A stretch of 64,000 nt of DNA from positions 62,001 to 126,000 of the forward strand of contig SEGS01000008.1 in the NCBI GenBank assembly GCA_004210915.1, read 5' to 3'. This DNA is from Variovorax sp. GTDB taxonomy: Bacteria > Pseudomonadota > Gammaproteobacteria > Burkholderiales > Burkholderiaceae_C. A model generated the notes under the pieces. That model ran no database searches. It saw only the letters and a list, made by a program, of their open reading frames with translations, and was not told the DNA's origin. The first letter of the stretch is position 1, and each line of letters begins with the position of its first letter. Position numbers and translations under genes: made by a program. This document shows, one piece after another, positions 9,076 through 17,779 of this stretch.

Positions 9076-9819
9076 TCAGTGTGGTTGATTGGCCTGGCGC
9101 CGCTCGAGGAAGAGGCGCCCGATGTTTTCGCGGTCCTGCAGCTCCGCAGGTCCGCCGCTCATGACCACGCGACCGCCGACCAGCACCGCGAAGCGATCCG
9201 CCGTCCGTTGCACCAGGCCGTGGTTCTGCTCGACGAGCAGCATGGGCAGACCGCGTCGCTTGAGTTCGCCGATGACCTTGACGATCTCGTCAAGGATGAT
9301 CGGCGCGAGCCCCTGCGAGGGTTCGTCCAGCAGCAGCGCGCTCGGGCGGCTGGCCAGGCACTTGGCAATGGCCAGCATCTGCTGCTGGCCCCCGCTGAGC
9401 GAGCCGGCCAGATTGCTCCCGCGATCCTTCAGAAAAGGGAAGTAGGAAACCGCCTGGTCGATGGCGTCGGCGCGTTGCGCGCGAGGTACGAATTGCGCGC
9501 CCAGCCGCAGGTTCTCGTCGACCGTCATCGGCGGAAAGAGCCCCCGGTTGTCGGGCACCGTGGCCAGACCCAGGCGCGTGCGCCGATGGACAGGCATGCC
9601 CACGAGCGAGCGACCTCCCAGGCTGACCTCGCCGACCGAACTGACCGCGCCGGCGATGGCACCGACGAAGCTGGTCTTGCCGGCACCGTTGGGGCCGATC
9701 ACCGCCATGACCTCGCCCGGATTCACTTCCAGGCTGATGTCCCGGCACACCACCAGCGACCCGTAGCTCGCGCTGAGTCCACTGACCTTCAACGACTTCA
9801 TGGACTCAGGCTGCGACAC
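9076..9819 (-). CDS. livF: Liv-type ABC transporter ATP-binding protein (LivF-like)
   Basis: One of the two ATPases that drive the importer. Walker A (GPNGAGKT), the ABC signature LSGGQQQ and the Walker B with DEPSQGLAP are all present, so it should hydrolyse ATP. I prefer the GTG start at 9819 because GGGAG lies 6 bases upstream; this gives 247 residues and a 14-base overlap with the livG-like gene. ATG 9801 is the alternative, giving 241 residues, but its upstream site is weak. The longer open frame up to 10098 is only antiphase livG sequence. It precedes the binding-protein gene by 11 bases. Confidence 0.9.
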   Translation of the reverse strand: MSQPESMKSLKVSGLSASYGSLVVCRDISLEVNPGEVMAVIGPNGAGKTSFVGAIAGAVSSVGEVSLGGRSLVGMPVHRRTRLGLATVPDNRGLFPPMTVDENLRLGAQFVPRAQRADAIDQAVSYFPFLKDRGSNLAGSLSGGQQQMLAIAKCLASRPSALLLDEPSQGLAPIILDEIVKVIGELKRRGLPMLLVEQNHGLVQRTADRFAVLVGGRVVMSGGPAELQDRENIGRLFLERRQANQPH

Positions 9820-10573
9820 GTTGCTCTCCCAGATACGCGGACACCACCTGTGGGTCCGAAACCACCGCGGAGGGCACGCCTTGTGCCACCACGCGCCCGT
9901 TGACGAGGGCCAGCATCCGGTCACTGAGGTCGGCGACAAACGCAACGTTGTGTTCGACCAGCAGAACACCCAGGCCCCGTCCCGCGGCCTTGCGGATGGC
10001 GCTCGCCAGCAAGCCCCGGTCGACGTCGTCGATCCCCGCCGCCGGCTCGTCCAGCAGCAGATAGCGGGGTTCGCTGGCCAGGGCCCGCGCCACTTCAAGC
10101 AGCCTCAGGCGCCCGAGCGAGAGCTCGCCCGCCGGCATGTCGGGGTCGGTCGTCAACTGGAATTCGTCGATGAGGGCTTCGGCCCTGGCCCTCAATCGCG
10201 CTTCGGTGGCCCGCGCCCGTGAGAACGGAAGCACGGCTTGCAGCAGCGATTGAGGCTCGCGCGGCGTGAAGCCCAGCATGACGGCGTCGGCGACGCTGGC
10301 ACGCAAGTCCAGGCGGGGCGTCTGGAAGGTTCGACTGATGCCCAGGCGAATGCGATCCTCGATGCGCATGCCGGAGATGTCGCGCCCGTCCACCGACACC
10401 TTGCCTTCCTGGGGCATCGCGACGCCCGTCAGGCAGTTGAAAAGGGTCGTCTTGCCCGCGCCATTGGGACCAACCAGTCCCGTGACCGTCCCAGGATCGA
10501 CGGAAACGCCGACACCCGATAGAGCCACCAGACCACCGAACCGGATGGAAATGCCTTGCGCACTCAAACTCAT
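9806..10573 (-). CDS. livG: Liv-type ABC transporter ATP-binding protein (LivG-like)
   Basis: The second ATPase of the importer, 255 residues, with Walker A GPNGAGKTT at 35-43 and Walker B LLLDEPAAGIDD. The ABC signature, usually LSYGQ in LivG proteins, reads LSLGR here. The final glutamine-to-arginine change is a departure at a conserved position, although the ATP site is otherwise intact. The start overlaps the livM-like stop by 4 bases (10570-10573). Substrate assignment depends on the binding protein and not on this subunit. Confidence 0.9.
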   Translation of the reverse strand: MSLSAQGISIRFGGLVALSGVGVSVDPGTVTGLVGPNGAGKTTLFNCLTGVAMPQEGKVSVDGRDISGMRIEDRIRLGISRTFQTPRLDLRASVADAVMLGFTPREPQSLLQAVLPFSRARATEARLRARAEALIDEFQLTTDPDMPAGELSLGRLRLLEVARALASEPRYLLLDEPAAGIDDVDRGLLASAIRKAAGRGLGVLLVEHNVAFVADLSDRMLALVNGRVVAQGVPSAVVSDPQVVSAYLGEQRVAA

Positions 10574-11565
10574 GACGTCACCTTCGTTGCGCCGGTCGCG
10601 GCTTCGGTCGGAGCGGGCGGTCTTGGGCCCATGCCCACCCAGCGGCGCACTGCCGCCAAAGCCTGCGGCGACAGGATCCCGTCCGGCAGCAGGATGAGGA
10701 TCAGGATCAGCAAGGTGCCGAAGAACAGGCCGTGTGTCTGCGTGCCCGGCAGGAAGTCGTTGGCGAAGGTGAAGAAGGCCGCACCCAGGATGGGACCCAG
10801 CACCGCGCGCCGACCGCCGAGCACCACCATGAACAGGATCTGCGCGGAGACTTCCGGCCCGAGCGAATCCGGCGCGATGTAGCCGAGAAAGTGGATGTAG
10901 AACCAGCCGGCGAGCCCTGCGATCCCGGCTGCGACGGCAAACATGATTGACAGATCCATCGGCACGTTCACCCCCACGGACTGGGCGAGCAGGCGATCGA
11001 CCCGCGCGGCGTTGAGCGCACGGCCACGCACGCTCTGTACGAAATGGCTATAGAGGATGACGACCAGCAGCACCACGGCCCAGAGTGCCGTCGAGACGAG
11101 CACCGGGTCCTTGCCCACGATCGGAAGGGCCGGCGCGCCGGAGATGCCTACGAAGCTGCCGGTGAAATCTCCACCGCGTTGCAGTCCGACGGCCACCACG
11201 GTGCCGAGCGAGAGCGTGACGAGGGCGAGAGACAACTCAGGAAGCCGCAGGATCGGTCGGGCGATCAGGAATGCCAGCAGCGCCGGAATCGCGATGGAGG
11301 CGAAGACCGAGATCATTGGCGACATCCCGTAGCGGGTGCTCAGAATCGCCGACGTATAGGCACCCAATGCAGCGAACGCCCCTTGCGCAAGGGAAATCGT
11401 GCCACCCTGCCCGTACATCAGTCCGAGCGGCAGCGCGATCAGCGCGTACAGGCCGATGGTGAACATCGTCGTGTGCAGCGAAGGGCGCATGCCTCCCAGC
11501 AGCATCATGACCAGGAAGACCACGACCACGATGGCGGGAGGCCCCCAGAGGCGAGAAAGCTTCAT
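10570..11565 (-). CDS. livM: Liv-type ABC transporter permease (LivM-like)
   Basis: Inner-membrane permease of 331 residues with about eight to ten hydrophobic segments, such as the N-terminal PAIVVVVFLVMMLL. It has the LivM-family region GLYALIALPLGLMYGQGGTISLA, split over residues 37-59. The frame stays open upstream to 12090, but ATG 11565 overlaps the livH-like stop as ATGA and matches the family start. The C-terminal tail is proline- and alanine-rich and probably cytoplasmic. It pairs with the LivH-like subunit to form the transmembrane channel. Confidence 0.9.
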   Translation of the reverse strand: MKLSRLWGPPAIVVVVFLVMMLLGGMRPSLHTTMFTIGLYALIALPLGLMYGQGGTISLAQGAFAALGAYTSAILSTRYGMSPMISVFASIAIPALLAFLIARPILRLPELSLALVTLSLGTVVAVGLQRGGDFTGSFVGISGAPALPIVGKDPVLVSTALWAVVLLVVILYSHFVQSVRGRALNAARVDRLLAQSVGVNVPMDLSIMFAVAAGIAGLAGWFYIHFLGYIAPDSLGPEVSAQILFMVVLGGRRAVLGPILGAAFFTFANDFLPGTQTHGLFFGTLLILILILLPDGILSPQALAAVRRWVGMGPRPPAPTEAATGATKVTS

Positions 11566-12422
11566 GGCCGTGCCCCCGTGAACGCCGTGGCGGGCATGCG
11601 GCCTGTCGCCAGCACCAGAATGATGAGGAGGGAAGGGACGCCGGCTGCCCATCCGTTGGGCAGGTAGGCATCGCTGACCGCAGTCACGATCCCTAGGAGC
11701 ATGGCGCCCCAGAAGGCGGGCAATGGCCCGGCTTTGCCAAGGAGCACCGTCCCGCTGAATGCGACGGTCGTGAAGATGAACGTGCTGGCGTAGGTCATCC
11801 CCAGTGCCAGAACTGCCAGCACCCCACCGATGCCGGCGATGCCAGCGCAGAAGACGAAAGTGAGAAACTGCGTGCGCCGCACCGCGACGCCCACGAGCAT
11901 TGCGGCGCGGTCGGAAATCGCGCTGGCCCGCATCTGCAAACCGAGCCGCGTGAATCGCAGCAAGCCCACCAACAGGCCCATGACCACGACACTCACGCCA
12001 AGGTTGAAAAGCGACTGGTATGTGACCACGGCGCCTGAGAGGTTGAGCATGCCGGGGAGGGGTTCCAGGAACCGGTTGTCCGTGCCCCAAGCCGTCAGCA
12101 CTGCTGATTCGATGGCGAGCATGAGCGCGAAGGTGGCCAGCACGATGAGCATCGCGTCTCTCTGTTGCCGGATGGCGTGGAACGACAGGAAGATGCCTCC
12201 CGCCACCGCGCCCAAGACCAACGCGGCGGCTACGCCATAAACGGGGCCCATCGGCATGCCAACCACTGCAGCCACCATGCCGGCGACGACCGCGTACCCG
12301 CCAGTTGATACGTCAATTACATCCGTTGTGACCCAGACCACACTCATCGGAACTGCAAAAAGTGCGTACACCGCGCCCAGTGCGATCCCGTTGGCCAAGA
12401 ACTCGAATAGCTGAAGAGCCAT
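11562..12422 (-). CDS. livH: Liv-type ABC transporter permease (LivH-like)
   Basis: First gene of the minus-strand operon: a 286-residue polytopic membrane protein starting with the typical LivH opening NGIALGAVYALFAV. It has about eight transmembrane segments and the conserved permease region around MRASAISDRAAMLVGV, which contacts the ATPases. The ATG at 12422 has only a modest ribosome site (TAGG). The start lies within a few bases of a TetR-type operator candidate, so expression is probably controlled by the divergent regulator. With LivM, LivG, LivF and the binding protein this makes a complete importer. Confidence 0.9.
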   Translation of the reverse strand: MALQLFEFLANGIALGAVYALFAVPMSVVWVTTDVIDVSTGGYAVVAGMVAAVVGMPMGPVYGVAAALVLGAVAGGIFLSFHAIRQQRDAMLIVLATFALMLAIESAVLTAWGTDNRFLEPLPGMLNLSGAVVTYQSLFNLGVSVVVMGLLVGLLRFTRLGLQMRASAISDRAAMLVGVAVRRTQFLTFVFCAGIAGIGGVLAVLALGMTYASTFIFTTVAFSGTVLLGKAGPLPAFWGAMLLGIVTAVSDAYLPNGWAAGVPSLLIILVLATGRMPATAFTGARP

Positions 12423-12425
12423 AAT

Positions 12426-12446
12426 ACCTACCAGTCAGTTTGTTCC
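12426..12446. promoter_or_regulatory. Candidate operator in the TetR–liv divergent promoter region
   Basis: The 88-base gap between livH and the TetR gene contains ACCTACCAGTCAGTTTG. It is an imperfect dyad (4 of 7 half-site positions match) and resembles the ACCNACCAGTCNGT sites I recall for several TetR-family repressors. It lies directly in front of livH, where repressor binding would block transcription. No clear -10/-35 pair was assigned in the gap. This is pattern recognition only. Confidence 0.35.
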
Positions 12447-12510
12447 GTGGACAATGTAGAGCCGCTCGTTGAATGCACCCATAAGTAATTACCCGAGAGA
12501 AGACGCCAAC

Positions 12511-13197
12511 ATGACTAAAGCGACAAAGGGAGGCCTGAACGAGGAGCCCGCAGCAGGGAGCCCGCCACGCGAGGCAATGGCTCCGACGACCCGGATTCCC
12601 AAGTCCGTGCTGACCACCGACAAGATCGTCGAGGCCGCAAGAGAACTGTTTGCGCAGCAGAGCTATGCGAACAGCACGCTCGACGATGTGGCCAAGCGCG
12701 CTGGCTTCACGAAAGGCGCCGTTTACTACTACTTCAAGGACAAGGAAAGCCTGCTTCTTGAGGTGCTCAATCGCATCGCAGCGCGCTCTATCGAAACCAC
12801 CATCCGGATGGTGGACGAGCAACCCGATGCCGCGCGCAAACTCGAGACCTTTGTCCAATGCCAAACCCGTTGGGCCGGCAAGTACCCTGGAGATCTGGCC
12901 GTGATGATTTACATGTCAGTAGAGGCGGCCTACACCTCGCCCGAGGTGCGGGCGCGCGTGATGCGCTTCTATGACAGGCTGGCCCTGACACTCGAGCGGA
13001 TCATCGACGCCGGAAAAAAGTCGGGAGAATTCAGCAGCCCCCAAGCCACGCGCGATATTGCGCTCTACTTGCAGGCCGTTCATGACGGCAACATGATGAT
13101 CTGGTTCCGCAGTGGTACCGACCCGAAGATCGGGCATCGCCTGACCAAGGCCACGATGGCAGGGTTCATGCAGGCGGTGAACAATCCGCATCGTTGA
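12511..13197 (+). CDS. TetR/AcrR family transcriptional regulator
   Basis: DNA-binding regulator with the N-terminal TetR helix-turn-helix: TLDDVAKRAGFTKGAVYYYF, then KDKESLL. The C-terminal ligand domain is helical and unspecific. I chose ATG 12511 because a GAGAGAAG purine stretch precedes it; the in-frame ATG at 12469 has no visible ribosome site and would add 14 residues. This leaves 228 residues. It is divergent from the liv/acyl-CoA operon and separated by 88 bases, so it most likely represses that operon until a CoA ester or the imported acid binds. The ligand is unknown. Confidence 0.88.
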   Translation: MTKATKGGLNEEPAAGSPPREAMAPTTRIPKSVLTTDKIVEAARELFAQQSYANSTLDDVAKRAGFTKGAVYYYFKDKESLLLEVLNRIAARSIETTIRMVDEQPDAARKLETFVQCQTRWAGKYPGDLAVMIYMSVEAAYTSPEVRARVMRFYDRLALTLERIIDAGKKSGEFSSPQATRDIALYLQAVHDGNMMIWFRSGTDPKIGHRLTKATMAGFMQAVNNPHR

Positions 13198-13249
13198 GCG
13201 GCCCTGCAATCGCACGGGCGGTGAGGAGAGCCCGCAGCCGTCAAAGAAA

Positions 13250-13286
13250 AAGGCCCGGATGCTATTTTGAATAGCATCCGGGCCTT
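13250..13286. terminator. Strong intrinsic terminator between TetR and tRNA-Thr
   Basis: A 16-bp perfect stem (AAGGCCCGGATGCTAT with its complement) closes a short loop of five bases. Read on the minus strand it is followed by a T-rich tract (TTTCTTTG), so it mainly terminates tRNA-Thr transcription. On the plus strand it may also end the TetR transcript, though the tail there is weaker. Confidence 0.85.
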
Positions 13287-13294
13287 ATCTGTTC

Positions 13295-13370
13295 TGGTGC
13301 CGGAGAGATGAATCGAACACCCGACCTTCTCATTACGAATGAGCTGCTCTACCGACTGAGCTACACCGGC
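13295..13370 (-). tRNA. tRNA-Thr (anticodon CGT)
   Basis: A 76-base cloverleaf with the 3' CCA encoded. The D arm is GCTC...GAGC, the anticodon loop is TTCGTAA, giving CGT, which reads ACG (threonine), and the T loop is TTCGATT. The acceptor stem GCCGGTG/CTCCGGC has one T-T mismatch at position 6-67. The T stem contains two G-T pairs. The gene lies between fbp and a strong terminator and has its own TATAAT box just upstream. Confidence 0.95.
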
Positions 13371-13380
13371 TAAGCCCGCG

Positions 13381-13386
13381 ATTATA
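13381..13386 (-). promoter_or_regulatory. Putative -10 box of the tRNA-Thr promoter
   Basis: A perfect TATAAT on the minus strand ends about 10 bases before the mature 5' end of tRNA-Thr, so transcription would start a few bases upstream of the tRNA. At 17-base spacing the -35 position reads CACGAC, a poor match. The call rests on the -10 and its location. Confidence 0.5.
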
Positions 13387-13394
13387 GCCAATCT

Positions 13395-14402
13395 TCAAAC
13401 AGCGTCGTGGTAGCGCGTCACGCGTTCGACCTCGTTCTTCGATCCGAGCATCACGCTGACGCGTTCATGCAACTTGCCGGGCTCCAGGTCGAGGATGCGC
13501 TGGCGGCCGTTGGTGGCCATGCCGCCGGCCTGCTCGACCAGCCAGCTCATCGGGTTGGCCTCGTACATGAGACGCAGCTTGCCGGCCTTCTCGGGCTCGC
13601 GCTTGTCCCATGGGTACATGAAGATGCCGCCGCGCATCAAGATGCGGTGCACGTCGGTCACCATGCTCGCGATCCAGCGCATGTTGAAGTCCTTCTCGCG
13701 CGGGCCGTCGACGCCGGCCAGGCATTCGTCGATGTAGCGCTTCACCGGGGCGTCCCAGTGGCGCATGTTGCTCATGTTGATTGAGAACTCCTTCGTGTCC
13801 GCGGGAATGCGCAGGTTCTCCTGCGTCAACACGAAGGAGCCCTGCTCGCGGTCGAGCGTGAACATCGCGACGCCGTCGCCCACTGTCAACACCAGCGTGG
13901 TCTGCGGTCCGTAGATGCAGTACCCGGCCGCCACCTGCTTGTTGCCCGCCTGCAGGAAATCCGCTTCCTGCACGCCTTGCGGGCCTTCGGGCTTCTTCAG
14001 CACGCTGAAGATGGTGCCGATGCTCACGTTCACATCGATATTGCTCGAACCGTCGAGCGGATCGAACAGCAACAGGTACTCGCCCTGCGGATAGCGGTTG
14101 GGCACGAGGTGGATCGTGTCCATTTCCTCGCTGGCCATGGCCGCGAGATGGCCGCCCCATTCGTTGGCTTCGATCAGCACCTCGTTGGCAATGATGTCCA
14201 GCTTCTTCTGAACCTCGCCCTGCACGTTCTCGCTACCGGCCGTGCCGAGCACGCCGCCGAGGTCGCCCTTGTTCACGGCCATGCTGATGCTCTTGCACGC
14301 GCGGGCCACCACTTCGAGCAGCAGCCGCAACTGCGCAGGAATCTTGTCGCCCTCGCGTTGCTGTTCGACGAGGTAGCGGGTCAGGGAAATGTTCTGTGCC
14401 AT
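13395..14402 (-). CDS. fbp: Fructose-1,6-bisphosphatase class I
   Basis: Gluconeogenic enzyme that removes the 1-phosphate from fructose 1,6-bisphosphate using Mg2+. The 335-residue protein has the class I metal-site motif [11 protein letters not shown] and the typical opening with [11 protein letters not shown]. It also has the late active-site region [11 protein letters not shown]. Length and domain layout are normal. It starts 22 bases after the pepN stop, so the two may be co-transcribed, and it ends just before tRNA-Thr. No regulatory feature beyond that is visible. Confidence 0.97.
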   Translation of the reverse strand: MAQNISLTRYLVEQQREGDKIPAQLRLLLEVVARACKSISMAVNKGDLGGVLGTAGSENVQGEVQKKLDIIANEVLIEANEWGGHLAAMASEEMDTIHLVPNRYPQGEYLLLFDPLDGSSNIDVNVSIGTIFSVLKKPEGPQGVQEADFLQAGNKQVAAGYCIYGPQTTLVLTVGDGVAMFTLDREQGSFVLTQENLRIPADTKEFSINMSNMRHWDAPVKRYIDECLAGVDGPREKDFNMRWIASMVTDVHRILMRGGIFMYPWDKREPEKAGKLRLMYEANPMSWLVEQAGGMATNGRQRILDLEPGKLHERVSVMLGSKNEVERVTRYHDAV

Positions 14403-14424
14403 GAAGGTCCTGAAAAAGTGATGC

Positions 14425-17118
14425 TCAATCCGCCAACGCGCGCGTGACGACTTCGTGGGTGTCCTTGCTGAGGTCCGGCCTTCCCGCCACCCGGACGATG
14501 GCTTCGCGCGCCGCGCTGCGGTACGGCTCGGCCAGCTTGCTCCAGCGATCGAGGCTGCGCGCGAGGCGGGCCGCCACCTGCGGGTTGATCGCGTCGAGTT
14601 CGATCACGCGGTCGCTCCAGAACACATAGCCGGCTGCGTCGCGGCGATGGAAGGCGCCGGGGTTCGCGCTGCAGTAACTGAAGATCACGCTGCGCGCGCG
14701 GTTCGGGTTCTTGATGGAGAAATCCGCGTGCTTCATCAACTGCCTGACGAGCTGCAGGATGTCGCCGCCGCGGTCGGGCGCGCCGGCCTGCAGCGAGAAC
14801 CACTTGTCGATGACCAGCGCTTCATCCTTGAAGAGCGCATGGAAACGCGCGAGCGCCTGGGTGGCGAGCGCGTGGCCTGATGACACCAGCGCATTGAGCG
14901 CGTTGAAGCGGTCGGTCATGTTGCCGGCATCCTTGAAGCGCTGCAGCGTCTTGCCGGGCCACACGGTGTCGCCCGACGCGCGCGCGGCGATGCACAGGTG
15001 CGCGAGCGCCATGCCGGCCAGCGCGCGGCGGCCCGAGGAGAGCGGGTCCGGGTTGTAGGCGCCGGTGTCCTGGTTCGCCTCGTAAGCTGCTTGCCAGTCG
15101 TCGAACAGTGCTGTGGCGAGCTGTGCGCGCATCGTCTCGCGGACTTGGTGCACGCGCTGCGGATCGACAACCTGCAACTGTTCGGCGATGTAGGTCTCTG
15201 ACGGCAGCGTCAGCACGAGCTCCTTGAACGCAGCATCGAGCTTCGTGTCGCGCAGGACACTGCGCATGGCGGCGATGTAGGCATCGTCGAGCGGCGCAGC
15301 GCTGGTGGCCTCGGCGGGCGCATCGATCGCGCGCACTGCGGCGCGCAAGCCGAGGCGTTGACCGGCCTCCCAGCGATTGAACGGGTCCGGGTCGTTGGCC
15401 AGCAGCGTGAGCAGCTGCGCATCGCTGTATTCGAAGTCGAGGATCACCGGCGCGCTGAATCCGCGCAGGATCGAGGGCACAGGCTCGGCGTCGAGGCCGG
15501 TGAAGGTGAACTGCTCGCCGGCGCGCGTCAGCACCAGCGTGCGCGTACCGTGCGTCGCTTCGCTCTCGCCATTGAGCTGCAAAGGCAACTCGCGACCCTG
15601 GGCATCCAGCAGGCCGATGTTGACCGGGATGACGAAGGGTTCCTTGACCGCCTGGCCCGGCGTCGGTGCACAGCTCTGCACGATGCTCAGGGTGTAGCTG
15701 CGGTTCGCGGCGTCGTACACGCCATGCGCTGCGAGGCGCGGCGTGCCGGCCTGGCTGTACCAGCGCTTGAACTGCGGCAGCAAGCGCGCGAGGTCGGAAT
15801 CGGGGTTCGCATCGGCGATCGCCTGCGCGAAGTCGTCGCAGGTCACGGCCTGGCCGTCGTGGCGCTCGAAGTAGAGCGTCATGCCCTTCTCGAAGCCCTT
15901 GCGTCCGACCAGCGTCTGCATCATGCGAACCACCTCCGCACCCTTCTCGTAGATGGTGACGGTGTAGAAGTTGCTGATCTCGATGTAGCTGTCGGGTCGC
16001 ACCGGATGCGCCATCGGGCCGGCATCTTCGGGGAACTGGGCGGTGCGCAGCACGCGCACGTCCTCGATGCGCTTGACGGCGCGGGCCGACGCATCGGCGC
16101 ACAGGTCCTGGCTGAACTCCTGATCGCGGAAGACCGTGAGGCCTTCCTTGAGCGACAACTGGAACCAGTCGCGGCAGGTGACGCGGTCGCCCGACCAGTT
16201 ATGGAAGTACTCGTGGCCGACCACGCTTTCGATGTTGCTGTAGTCGGCGTCGGTGGCCGTCGCCTGGTTGGCCAGAACGTACTTCGTGTTGAAGATGTTC
16301 AGGCCCTTGTTTTCCATCGCGCCCATGTTGAAGTCGCTGGTCGCAACGATCATGAAACGGTCGAGGTCCAGCGGCAGGCCGAAGCGCACTTCGTCCCATA
16401 GCACCGAGTTGATCAGCGAGTTCATCGCGTGCTCGGTCTTGTCGAGGTCGCCAGCGCGGACGTACACCTGCAACAGATGTTCCTTGCCGTTGCGCGCGGT
16501 GATGCGCTGCTCGCGCGCCACGAGCTTGCCCGCGACCAGCGCGAACAGGTAGGCCGGCTTCTTGAAGGGATCGACCCACTTCGCGAAGTGGCGGCCTTCG
16601 GGCAGCTCGCCCTGGTCCATCAGGTTGCCGTTCGACAGCAGCACCGGGTAGTCGGCCTTGCTCGCGCGCAGCGTGACGGTGTACATCGCCATCACGTCGG
16701 GCCGGTCGAGGAAATAGGTGATGCGGCGGAAACCCTCGGCCTCGCACTGCGTGAAGAAGGTGTTCTCGCTCACGAACAGCCCCATGAGCTTGGTGTTCTT
16801 CGCCGGGCAGCAGGTCGTGAAGATCTCCAGCTCGAAGGTGTCCGGCAGGCTGTCGATGACCAGCTGGCCCGCTTCCATGCGGAACGACGCGCCCTGGCCA
16901 TCGACCAGCACGCGCGCCAGGTTCAACTCGTCGCCGTCCAGGCGCAGCGGCTGCGGCGGCACGTCGGGATTGCGGCGCAGGCGCATGCGATTGAGCACGC
17001 GCGTCTTGGCCGGGTCCAGGTCGAAGGTGAGATCGACCCTGTCGATCCAGTAGGCCGGTGCCGCATAGTCTTCGCGGCGGATGGAAACAGGTTGCCCTTG
17101 GGCATCACGCATCAGCAT
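14425..17118 (-). CDS. pepN: Aminopeptidase N (M1 family)
   Basis: Cytoplasmic zinc aminopeptidase that trims N-terminal residues from peptides. At 897 residues it is close to the proteobacterial PepN length. The exopeptidase motif GAMEN lies near residues 266-270. The zinc site HEYFH is near 303-307, with the third ligand glutamate in LKEGLTVF. The C-terminal superhelical domain is complete. I chose ATG 17118, preceded by GGAG at about 7 bases; the frame stays open upstream to 17175 but overlaps the HAD gene further. The start overlaps the end of the HAD gene by 14 bases. Confidence 0.96.
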   Translation of the reverse strand: MLMRDAQGQPVSIRREDYAAPAYWIDRVDLTFDLDPAKTRVLNRMRLRRNPDVPPQPLRLDGDELNLARVLVDGQGASFRMEAGQLVIDSLPDTFELEIFTTCCPAKNTKLMGLFVSENTFFTQCEAEGFRRITYFLDRPDVMAMYTVTLRASKADYPVLLSNGNLMDQGELPEGRHFAKWVDPFKKPAYLFALVAGKLVAREQRITARNGKEHLLQVYVRAGDLDKTEHAMNSLINSVLWDEVRFGLPLDLDRFMIVATSDFNMGAMENKGLNIFNTKYVLANQATATDADYSNIESVVGHEYFHNWSGDRVTCRDWFQLSLKEGLTVFRDQEFSQDLCADASARAVKRIEDVRVLRTAQFPEDAGPMAHPVRPDSYIEISNFYTVTIYEKGAEVVRMMQTLVGRKGFEKGMTLYFERHDGQAVTCDDFAQAIADANPDSDLARLLPQFKRWYSQAGTPRLAAHGVYDAANRSYTLSIVQSCAPTPGQAVKEPFVIPVNIGLLDAQGRELPLQLNGESEATHGTRTLVLTRAGEQFTFTGLDAEPVPSILRGFSAPVILDFEYSDAQLLTLLANDPDPFNRWEAGQRLGLRAAVRAIDAPAEATSAAPLDDAYIAAMRSVLRDTKLDAAFKELVLTLPSETYIAEQLQVVDPQRVHQVRETMRAQLATALFDDWQAAYEANQDTGAYNPDPLSSGRRALAGMALAHLCIAARASGDTVWPGKTLQRFKDAGNMTDRFNALNALVSSGHALATQALARFHALFKDEALVIDKWFSLQAGAPDRGGDILQLVRQLMKHADFSIKNPNRARSVIFSYCSANPGAFHRRDAAGYVFWSDRVIELDAINPQVAARLARSLDRWSKLAEPYRSAAREAIVRVAGRPDLSKDTHEVVTRALAD

Positions 17119-17779
17119 TGAGTGTCTCCAGGAATTTCGATTGAACGAGTTCGTTGTAGTTGCGCACGGCGGCAATCAAGTGCGGGCCGGCGAGTTCGGC
17201 CGCGCTGTGGGTGGTGCACACCGCCACGGCGCGCATGCCTCCGCGGCGCGCGGCCTCGATGCCGAAGGGCGCGTCCTCGAACACGACGCAGCGTTCGGGT
17301 GCCACGCCGATGCGGCGTGCCGCCTCGAGAAAGATGGCCGGCGTCGGTTTGCCGGTGAAGCCTTCGTCACCGCCCACGATGGCCAGCGGCAGCGGGTCCA
17401 TGCGAAGGCGCTCCATCACGAACGCGATGTTGTGGCGATCGCCCGCCGTGCCCACCGCGATCTTGAAACCGCGGGCGACCGCGGCTTTCGCAAAAGCACC
17501 GAAACCCGCGACCTCGGCGAACACCGCGCCGAAAAGCTCGCGATAGATCGTTTCCTTCTCGTGGGTGATTTCGTCGCTCTCTGCCTGGCTGACCGTACGC
17601 TCCATCAGCTCGCACGCGCACTCGTAGGCGTTGCGGCCCGTGGTGCGACGCATCAGGTCGGCGACGTCCAGTTGAAGGTTCCGGCGGCGCGCGAACTCCA
17701 TCCAGGCCTTGCTGTGCCATGGCATCGAGTCGACCATGGTGCCGTCCATGTCGAAGATGAGCGCCTCGATGCGCTCCAT
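17105..17779 (-). CDS. HAD-superfamily phosphatase/phosphoglucomutase-like hydrolase
   Basis: A 224-residue HAD protein of subfamily IA (beta-phosphoglucomutase/phosphatase type). Motif I is FDMDGTMVDS at residues 9-18, giving the nucleophile and general-acid aspartates. A helical cap follows, then the conserved GKPTPAIFLEAA lysine motif and motif IV FEDAPFGIEAA. It probably hydrolyses a sugar phosphate, but HAD substrate choice cannot be read reliably. Its ATG shares one base with the prfB stop (TGATG), so it is translationally coupled to release factor 2. Confidence 0.88.
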   Translation of the reverse strand: MERIEALIFDMDGTMVDSMPWHSKAWMEFARRRNLQLDVADLMRRTTGRNAYECACELMERTVSQAESDEITHEKETIYRELFGAVFAEVAGFGAFAKAAVARGFKIAVGTAGDRHNIAFVMERLRMDPLPLAIVGGDEGFTGKPTPAIFLEAARRIGVAPERCVVFEDAPFGIEAARRGGMRAVAVCTTHSAAELAGPHLIAAVRNYNELVQSKFLETLNADA

